10,974 nucleotides of DNA, taken from positions 1-10,974 of the forward strand of contig CALFYB010000051.1 of assembly GCA_937952995.1 (NCBI GenBank). Direction: 5' to 3'. How positions within the stretch are numbered: position 1 is the first letter of the stretch; the number at the start of each line of letters is the position of its first letter. Below are positions 6,548-10,974 of the stretch, piece after piece. The translations under genes and the position numbers were made by a program. The notes under the pieces are model-generated. The model was not told the DNA's origin, did no database searches, and saw nothing but the letters and a program-made list of their open reading frames with translations. The DNA comes from an uncultured Caulobacteraceae bacterium (GTDB taxonomy: Bacteria; Pseudomonadota; Alphaproteobacteria; Caulobacterales; Caulobacteraceae).

Positions 6548-8566
6548 CTAGATTTGCCGCGCCAGATAGGCCGCTTCATGGATGGCATTGCCATAGGAGC
6601 GCGGCGTGCGGGCATCACCAACTGTGTGCACGATCATACCCTTGCCTGATAGCTCTTGGGCCAGTCCGTTGACGGGCTTTCGGCCCTGACAGATGATCAG
6701 GCTATCAGCCTCCAGCGTTTGAACCGCCCCGTCCGCGCCCATGAAGGTTGCGCGGTCGGTACCGATTTTGGTCAGGGTCTGACCCGTCTCAATGGCGATG
6801 GCCTCATAGGCCAAGACCCCAGCAATAACCATGGCGCGGGACCCGACATAGTTGGCGGGCACATAGGAGCCCTTGCCATCGAGCAGCTTGACGGTGTGAC
6901 CCGCGCGCTTGAGCTCAATGGCCAGTTCGGCCCCTTCGCCAGCACCCCAGATGATCACCGATTTGCCGGGCGTTTTGGCACCGTCGCGCGCCATGACCTC
7001 GTCAATGGTCAGCGCGAAGCCGCTCTTACGAGCCGCCTCTAGGCCGTCGATTGCGGGCAGATGGGCTCCAGCGCCGGTGGCGATCACCACCACATCCGGC
7101 TTTTCAGCGAGAACCATCTCTGCGGTGGCCTCAACACCAGTGCGCACCTTAACCCCGAACTTTTCCATCATCTTGCGGTGATAGGTGGGTTGATGGCGCA
7201 GCATCTCCATATTGGGCAGGTGCGGATAGTTGCCCGCCCAGTCCATGGCCCCGCCAAGGGTTTTGGACCGCTCCCAGACCGTCACGTCATGGCCAATCTC
7301 TTGGGCTGTCAGGGCATATTCCATGCCGCCCGAGCCGCCGCCGATGACCAGCACCTTTTGCGGCCGGGCGGTGGCATGGATGCGGAACTCGTCCTCGCGG
7401 CCGAAGCTGGCATTTTGGGCCGAGCCCGCCCATCCCTTGCCGAAGATGTTGCCCTGCAGCAGGGACGCGCCGGTGTGGGTGGACAGGCGGATCTCGTCCT
7501 CACGACCATTGAGCATCTTGTTGGGGAAGTCAGGATCATCCAGCGACAGGCGGCAGACTCCGGCAAAATCAGCACCGCCGTCATCGACCATGGTGCGCAA
7601 GTGATCGGGCGTGATCAGGTTAGCTGATCCGATCAAGGGCATGTCGATGCCCTTTTCAACCAGCAGCGCCTTGAGGGTCTGGATATTGTTCAGATTGATG
7701 ATCTTGGCCGAATAGAAGGAGGGGCCAATGAACTCGGTAGAGTGCACGTCCGGCCGCCGACTTGGCGCACCCAGCATCGATCCGAATGTGCAGTCCAGCG
7801 CTGCAATGCCCAAGGCGTGCAGACGCGGCGCATAGTGCTCTGCGAAATAGGCGATGTCGTAGCCGCCCTCCAGGTTCTCGTCGCAACAGAGGCGCGGGAT
7901 GATCGGATAGTCCTTGCCGCACAGGGCCTGCGTGCGCTCGATGATCTCCTGGCAGAACTGGAAATGGTCTGCATAGCGGTCGGTACGGCCTTGGTTGGAC
8001 AGCAGCGACAGGTTGGTGTGGGGCAGGGAGCCATGACAGAAGTGGAACGACACGAAGTCAAATCCCGCCTCCTTGGCGCGGCGGGCAGCTTGGCCAAAAT
8101 CCTCGACCAGTTGCTCATAGACCTCGGTGGGAACGACGCCGCTTTGCATGTTGCCGATGACGTATTTGTTGCTCGGGCCCCAGGCGACCGTGCCCGGAAT
8201 CCAGCCCTCGCCGGGCTTTAACGGCACCGTGGTTCCCAGACCGGGGATCAGGCCGCCGTAGAACAGTTGGATGCCCGCGAGGCAGTCATTGTTCTTGATC
8301 TCTGCGACCGTGTCGCGAAACTCGATGACATAGTCCTCGTCATAGAGGCCGAGCATTCGCTCATTGATCAGGCCGTCCCGGCGCACGCAGGTTGCCCCAA
8401 CGATCACCGCCCCATAGCCGCCCTTCGCCAGCGAACCATAGGCCGCCGCGAGGCGCCGCGTGGCATAGCCGTTTGGATCGGACATGTTCAGGGTGGTCGG
8501 TTCGTGGATGATGCGGTTTTTGAAGCGCAGACCTTTGGCTTCAAAGGGTTCAAAAAGCTTGCTCAT
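6548..8566 (-). CDS. FadH/2-enoate reductase-like flavoprotein (FMN barrel plus FAD/NAD(P) domains), 4Fe-4S cysteines missing
   Basis: 672 aa, close to E. coli FadH (671). The N-terminal Old Yellow Enzyme-type FMN barrel spans about 1-360 (LFEPFEAKGLRFKNRI; LAKGGYGAVIVGAT; IPRLCCDENLEGGYDIA). An FAD-binding Rossmann segment starts at 404 (VLVIGGGSGGMEYA; dinucleotide loop about 409-414) and an inserted NAD(P)H-binding one at about 536 (SVIIWGAGEGAELA). VHTVGDART (646-654) is the usual FAD-end motif. Related enzymes pass hydride from NAD(P)H to FAD, through a 4Fe-4S cluster to FMN, and on to an activated C=C bond. Here the linker that should hold CxxCxxxC and a fourth Cys (about 361-386) has none. 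The barrel motif usually reading H/S-x-x-GYL reads HFCHGSL (175-181), with Ser180 for Tyr. Start ATG 8566 follows GGGAGG. It is first in the operon. Electron route and reaction are therefore uncertain. Confidence 0.9.
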   Translation of the reverse strand: MSKLFEPFEAKGLRFKNRIIHEPTTLNMSDPNGYATRRLAAAYGSLAKGGYGAVIVGATCVRRDGLINERMLGLYDEDYVIEFRDTVAEIKNNDCLAGIQLFYGGLIPGLGTTVPLKPGEGWIPGTVAWGPSNKYVIGNMQSGVVPTEVYEQLVEDFGQAARRAKEAGFDFVSFHFCHGSLPHTNLSLLSNQGRTDRYADHFQFCQEIIERTQALCGKDYPIIPRLCCDENLEGGYDIAYFAEHYAPRLHALGIAALDCTFGSMLGAPSRRPDVHSTEFIGPSFYSAKIINLNNIQTLKALLVEKGIDMPLIGSANLITPDHLRTMVDDGGADFAGVCRLSLDDPDFPNKMLNGREDEIRLSTHTGASLLQGNIFGKGWAGSAQNASFGREDEFRIHATARPQKVLVIGGGSGGMEYALTAQEIGHDVTVWERSKTLGGAMDWAGNYPHLPNMEMLRHQPTYHRKMMEKFGVKVRTGVEATAEMVLAEKPDVVVIATGAGAHLPAIDGLEAARKSGFALTIDEVMARDGAKTPGKSVIIWGAGEGAELAIELKRAGHTVKLLDGKGSYVPANYVGSRAMVIAGVLAYEAIAIETGQTLTKIGTDRATFMGADGAVQTLEADSLIICQGRKPVNGLAQELSGKGMIVHTVGDARTPRSYGNAIHEAAYLARQI

Positions 8567-8570
8567 AGGA

Positions 8571-8576
8571 CCTCCC
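8571..8576 (-). promoter_or_regulatory. Ribosome binding site of the FadH-like gene
   Basis: GGGAGG ends 4 nt before the ATG at 8566. It fixes the start at MSKLFEPFE and rejects an upstream in-frame TTG at 8638 that would add 24 unrelated residues. An inverted repeat ends only 3 nt upstream of it, so folding of the leader could affect access. Confidence 0.65.
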
Positions 8577-8579
8577 AAT

Positions 8580-8605
8580 CGTGGGTTGGTGCCAACCTCG
8601 CCACG
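8580..8605. repeat. Nested inverted repeat in the divergent spacer; candidate operator or leader hairpin
   Basis: The core is a perfect 6-bp palindrome, GGTTGGTGCCAACC (8584-8597). It is flanked by outer arms CGTGG (8580-8584) and CCACG (8601-8605), with a 3-4 nt asymmetry on the right. It lies just upstream of the ribosome site of the FadH-like gene and within the spacer shared with the TetR gene. Palindromes of this size in such a spacer are typical TetR-family operators. As RNA on the minus strand it could also fold into a hairpin next to the ribosome site. Confidence 0.5.
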
Positions 8606-8607
8606 GA

Positions 8608-8638
8608 TATAACGACACTCTGACGGTGCCTGTTGCAA
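8608..8638 (-). promoter_or_regulatory. Weak candidate promoter for the leftward operon
   Basis: On the minus strand TTGCAA (8633-8638) could serve as a -35 and GTTATA (8608-8613) as a -10, 19 nt apart, which is longer than ideal. Transcription would start near 8600, inside the nested inverted repeat, which is where a repressor would act. The match is poor enough that another element in the spacer could be the real one. Confidence 0.22.
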
Positions 8639-8658
8639 GGACCCAAGAAATTAGGTCC
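8639..8658. repeat. Second inverted repeat in the divergent spacer
   Basis: Arms GGACC (8639-8643) and GGTCC (8654-8658) are separated by 10 nt of A/T-rich sequence. The site is near the middle of the spacer and next to the candidate -35, so it is a second possible regulator site. Five-base arms alone can occur by chance. Confidence 0.3.
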
Positions 8659-8696
8659 GTTGGATAAATCAGATGACAGTGAACGCGTTTTGAGCC

Positions 8697-9368
8697 ATGG
8701 GTGTCAACATGCAAAAGTCTCCTAGCAGAGCTGTTCCAGAGTCAGATGCGCGCACCAAGATCAAACGGGCGGCCCGTCAGCTCTTTGCCGAGCGCGGTTT
8801 TCGCAACGTCACGGTGCGTGAAATCGCAGCGACGGCGGGCCAGAAAAACCATGGTGCGGTGACCTACTATTTCGGCACTAAAGACAATCTGGCCAAAGAG
8901 ATCTTGATTGACGGTGCCAAGATCATGGAGGCGCGTCGAAACGAGATGCTCGACGCTCTAGAGGCCAATGGGCACACCCTGTGCATCAGAGATCTGATCG
9001 AGGCGATCATCTTGCCATCGGCCGATCTCGATGAAGGCGAAAACACTCAAGAGCAGACGTTCAATCGCTTCTTGTTGGACCTCAGCGCTAACTATCCCGT
9101 CATCTTTGCGGAGGCCTTGGGGGGGCGCTGGAATGTTGGCTATCAGCGCTGTTTGACCCACATGCGTGGTCTGATGCCCAACCTTTCTGCGGCCGAACAG
9201 AACCGCCGGTTTATCTTTCTTGGAACCTATCTTGGCTCCATCCTTGCTCTGCGAGAGGCCATGCTGAGTGACCAGTCTCGCAGCCATCCGATCTGGCAAT
9301 CTGGGTCTACTCTCGACGATATTGTGACCACAGCGGTGGCCATGGTCAGCGCGCCAAAATTGGCATGA
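8697..9368 (+). CDS. TetR/AcrR-family transcriptional regulator
   Basis: 223 aa. The N-terminal helix-turn-helix domain is clear: TKIKRAARQLFAERGF (20-35), VTVREIAATAGQ (38-49) and AVTYYFGTKDNLAKEIL (54-70). The AGQKNHGAVTYYFG turn is a common subgroup variant. The rest (about 75-220) is a divergent helical ligand domain with no recognisable pocket motif. These proteins usually repress and release DNA when they bind a small ligand. It is divergent to the catabolic operon with a 130-nt spacer holding inverted repeats, and upstream of the monooxygenase, so it probably controls both arms and itself. The in-frame stop at 8691-8693 excludes a longer start. ATG 8697 and ATG 8709 are both possible, neither with a strong ribosome site. 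An operon acyl-CoA or substrate is a likely inducer, by inference only. Confidence 0.9.
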   Translation: MGVNMQKSPSRAVPESDARTKIKRAARQLFAERGFRNVTVREIAATAGQKNHGAVTYYFGTKDNLAKEILIDGAKIMEARRNEMLDALEANGHTLCIRDLIEAIILPSADLDEGENTQEQTFNRFLLDLSANYPVIFAEALGGRWNVGYQRCLTHMRGLMPNLSAAEQNRRFIFLGTYLGSILALREAMLSDQSRSHPIWQSGSTLDDIVTTAVAMVSAPKLA

Positions 9369-9387
9369 GTTCGGACTTTGAATTCTG

Positions 9388-9410
9388 AAGGGAGCGCCTA
9401 TGCTCCTCTT
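9388..9410 (+). terminator. Weak hairpin after the TetR gene
   Basis: Starting 20 nt after the stop codon, GGAGC / GCTCC pair around a 6-nt loop, extended by AAG / CTT across one bulged T. Only CTCTT then AAATCC follows, without a clear T run, so termination would be weak and read-through into the monooxygenase gene is possible. Confidence 0.25.
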
Positions 9411-9424
9411 AAATCCTAAGGTTC

Positions 9425-9436
9425 AACAGGGCTGTT
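9425..9436. repeat. Palindrome upstream of the monooxygenase gene
   Basis: AACAGGGCTGTT is a 5-bp perfect inverted repeat around GG, 38 nt before the monooxygenase start. It does not share sequence with the repeats at 8580-8605 or 8639-8658. It could be an operator in a local promoter region, but the arms are short. Confidence 0.25.
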
Positions 9437-9440
9437 CAGC

Positions 9441-9460
9441 GTTTTTGGACTTATAAAAAC
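9441..9460. repeat. A/T-rich inverted repeat just before the monooxygenase ribosome site
   Basis: GTTTTT and AAAAAC form 6-bp arms around 8 nt that include TTATAA, a possible -10-like element. No matching -35 at a good distance was seen. The A/T richness contrasts with the surrounding genes and is common in promoter regions. Its position 14 nt before the ATG also allows an effect on translation. Confidence 0.25.
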
Positions 9461-9474
9461 AAAGGGAAGAAACC

Positions 9475-10719
9475 ATGGATCAGTTCGATCTCATCATGAT
9501 TGGCGGCGGCATCAGCGGCTCGGCGATGGCGATTGTCATGGCCCGTGCCGGTCACAAGGTGCTTGTTCTTGAACGGTCTGAACAGTTTGAAGATCAGGTT
9601 CGCGGTGAGTGGATCGCGCCTTGGGGCGTGGCCGAGGTTCAAAGGCTGGGTCTTTATGACCTCCTGATGGGGGCCGGTGGACACCACCTGACCCACCACA
9701 TCACCTATGACGAGGTGCGTAAGCCTGAAGAGGCCGAAGCGGCTCCTCTGCCACTGGGCATGTTTTTGCCCGATGTCCCCGGTCCCCTGTGTATCGGCCA
9801 TCCAAAGCACTGTCAGACCCTGTTTGATGAGGCCGTGCGCAACGGTGCCACGGCCCTTCGCGGGGTTAATGTCTTGTCGGTCGTTACCGGGTCGGCCCCG
9901 TCAGTGACCTATGAACAGGACGGCGTGACCCACACGGCCTCTGCGCGCATGGTCGTCGGGGCCGATGGCCGCAACTCGATGGTCCGTGATGCCGCCGCCA
10001 TTACCCTCAATGCTGACCGGCCCCACCATATGTTCGGGGGCATGTTGGTTGAGGGCGTCGAGGGTTGGGACGAGCATACCCAAGCCATTGGCACCGAGGG
10101 CGAGTTTGCTTTCCTGGCCTTCCCGCAAGGCGATGGAAAGGTGCGGGTCTATGGCAGCTATAGCCTTGATGAGCGCTCACGCTTTGCTGGTCCCGATGGT
10201 CCGAAGCGATTCCTAGAGAGCTTTCGGGTGAATTGTAGCCCTCGCAACCGCCATATTGCCGATGGCCGTCCGGCCGGGCCTTTGCGCAGCTATGCCAATA
10301 ACGACACCTGGACGGACACGCCCTTTGCGCAAGGTGCCGTGCTGGTGGGCGATGCGGCGGGTTGGAATGATCCGATCATCGGCCTTGGCCTGTCGATCAC
10401 CTACCGCGATGTTCGCTTGGTCAGCGATCTCTTGCTGGGCTCGCAAGACTGGAGCCCAGCTCTCTTGGCACCCTATGCCGAGGAACGGGCAGAGCGGATG
10501 CGCCGCCTACGCTTCGTCGCCAAGATTCAGTCTTCGTTGGATGCGGAGTTTGGCGATGTGGCTCGCCAGCGGCGTCACAGCTATTTTGAGCGGGCTGCCA
10601 GCGATCCAATGCTGGGCCTGCATGGATTTGCAGTGATGGGCGGACCAGAGGTGGCCCCGCCTGAAACCTTTACCGCCGCCTATCGCGAGCGTGTTCTTGG
10701 CGTGGAGCCTCAGCTATGA
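9475..10719 (+). CDS. FAD-dependent monooxygenase, PHBH fold (group A flavoprotein)
   Basis: 414 aa, a usual length. Group A monooxygenases use NAD(P)H, FAD and O2 to insert one oxygen atom, most often into an aromatic ring, though some members epoxidise or reduce. Motifs in order: FAD GxGxxG-type loop GGGISG (10-15) with E33-R34 after beta-2; the DG motif ADGRNS (163-168) that contacts FAD and NAD(P)H; and the GD motif VGDAAGWNDP (291-300), where D293 binds FAD ribose. IIGLGLSITYRDV (301-313) follows as in the family. The exact substrate site is not recognisable. AAGGGA lies 7 nt before the ATG. It overlaps the SnoaL-like gene by 4 nt (ATGA), so the two are a unit. It lies 106 nt downstream of the TetR gene and may share its control. 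Confidence 0.92.
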   Translation: MDQFDLIMIGGGISGSAMAIVMARAGHKVLVLERSEQFEDQVRGEWIAPWGVAEVQRLGLYDLLMGAGGHHLTHHITYDEVRKPEEAEAAPLPLGMFLPDVPGPLCIGHPKHCQTLFDEAVRNGATALRGVNVLSVVTGSAPSVTYEQDGVTHTASARMVVGADGRNSMVRDAAAITLNADRPHHMFGGMLVEGVEGWDEHTQAIGTEGEFAFLAFPQGDGKVRVYGSYSLDERSRFAGPDGPKRFLESFRVNCSPRNRHIADGRPAGPLRSYANNDTWTDTPFAQGAVLVGDAAGWNDPIIGLGLSITYRDVRLVSDLLLGSQDWSPALLAPYAEERAERMRRLRFVAKIQSSLDAEFGDVARQRRHSYFERAASDPMLGLHGFAVMGGPEVAPPETFTAAYRERVLGVEPQL

Positions 10720-10974
10720 GCCTTGATCTGGAAGACTTCAACCGCCGCTGGCTACAGGCTTGGACGGACAAGGATGTGCCGCGTCTGTTGGGTTTCTATT
10801 CATCGGACACGATCTATGCCGATCCGCAAACCGCAGCGGGTATTCAGGGTCACGAGGCCTTGGGGGCCTATCTGACGGGTCTTTTCGGGGCGACCCCGCC
10901 CATGACCTATGTGCCCCATGAGCTTTGGGCGACCCACAATGGCTATTGCGGTCGCTGGTTTTGCACCATCAGCC
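10716..10974 (+). CDS. SnoaL-like/NTF2-fold protein, C-terminus beyond window
   Basis: 86 codons are open to the right edge, starting MSLDLEDFNRRWLQAWTDKD. The pattern of an N-terminal helix ending W-x3-D, then LLGFYSSDTIYADPQ (24-38) and GIQGHEALGAYLTGLF (42-57), is typical of SnoaL-like alpha/beta-barrel proteins. These include polyketide cyclases, ketosteroid isomerase-like enzymes, limonene epoxide hydrolase-like enzymes and ring-hydroxylating accessory proteins. D36 in YADP is the kind of residue often near the pocket. The gene starts within the monooxygenase stop (ATGA), and GGAG lies 8 nt before the ATG. Acting on the monooxygenase product is the natural reading of this arrangement but is inference. 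Catalytic residues in the missing half cannot be judged. Confidence 0.75.
   Translation, partial: MSLDLEDFNRRWLQAWTDKDVPRLLGFYSSDTIYADPQTAAGIQGHEALGAYLTGLFGATPPMTYVPHELWATHNGYCGRWFCTIS

Noticed and set aside
7397..7489. Frameshift or sequencing error as the cause of the missing cluster cysteines
   Set aside because: The reading frame is continuous, and conserved sequence in the same frame resumes on both sides (DPDFPNKM before, NASFGRE after). A local error would need two compensating shifts.
8567..8638. N-terminal extension of the FadH-like protein from TTG 8638
   Set aside because: The added 24 residues match no family N-terminus, cross the inverted repeat, and lack a ribosome site. ATG 8566 has GGGAGG upstream.
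1..10974. Insertion sequences, integrase genes, tRNA, rRNA or CRISPR arrays
   Set aside because: No transposase or integrase-like reading frame, no regularly spaced repeats and no tRNA-like fold were seen. The window is nearly filled by metabolic genes.

Overview
The window looks like an accessory catabolic region from a moderately high-GC bacterium. The gene mix (phytanoyl-CoA-type dioxygenase, several SDRs, a thiolase with a Zn-ribbon/OB-fold partner, an amidohydrolase, a SnoaL-like protein) and the protein style suggest an alphaproteobacterium, perhaps of the Sphingomonadales or Caulobacterales. That placement is inference; no rRNA or other phylogenetic marker is present.

Layout: eight genes read leftward on the minus strand from about 8566 to the left edge, tightly packed (gaps of 4 to 72 nt, one 11-nt overlap), so they are probably one operon. 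In transcription order they are: a FadH/2-enoate reductase-like flavoprotein (6548-8566), an SDR (5639-6481), an AMP-forming acyl-CoA synthetase (4008-5594), a DUF35 Zn-ribbon/OB-fold protein (3578-3994), an SCP-x-type thiolase (2383-3528), a second SDR (1488-2378), a PhyH-family Fe(II)/2-oxoglutarate dioxygenase (671-1498) and an amidohydrolase cut by the left edge (1-598). Divergently on the plus strand lie a TetR-family regulator (8697-9368), a PHBH-fold FAD monooxygenase (9475-10719) and, with an ATGA overlap, a SnoaL/NTF2-like protein cut by the right edge (10716-10974). The 130-bp divergent spacer (8567-8696) carries two inverted repeats that are plausible operators.

Working model (inference): the ligase makes a CoA thioester of a hydrophobic, probably cyclic or branched carboxylic acid. 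The flavoprotein, SDRs and dioxygenase do redox and hydroxylation steps. The thiolase/DUF35 pair cleaves a C-C bond, and the amidohydrolase may act on a ring-opened or decarboxylation substrate. The monooxygenase and SnoaL-like protein on the other arm would add oxygenation and a small-molecule isomerase or hydrolase-like step, and the TetR protein would sense the substrate or a CoA intermediate. No acyl-CoA dehydrogenase or enoyl-CoA hydratase is in the window, so a complete beta-oxidation cycle is not encoded here. The substrate cannot be read from the sequence.

The most unusual single signal is in the FadH-like protein. Its domain layout and length (672 aa) match the 4Fe-4S flavoprotein family, but all four expected cluster cysteines are absent and the active-site Tyr of the GYL motif is Ser. 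Smaller oddities are an SDR without the tetrad Asn and an acyl-CoA synthetase with Ala in place of Thr in the YGxTE motif.
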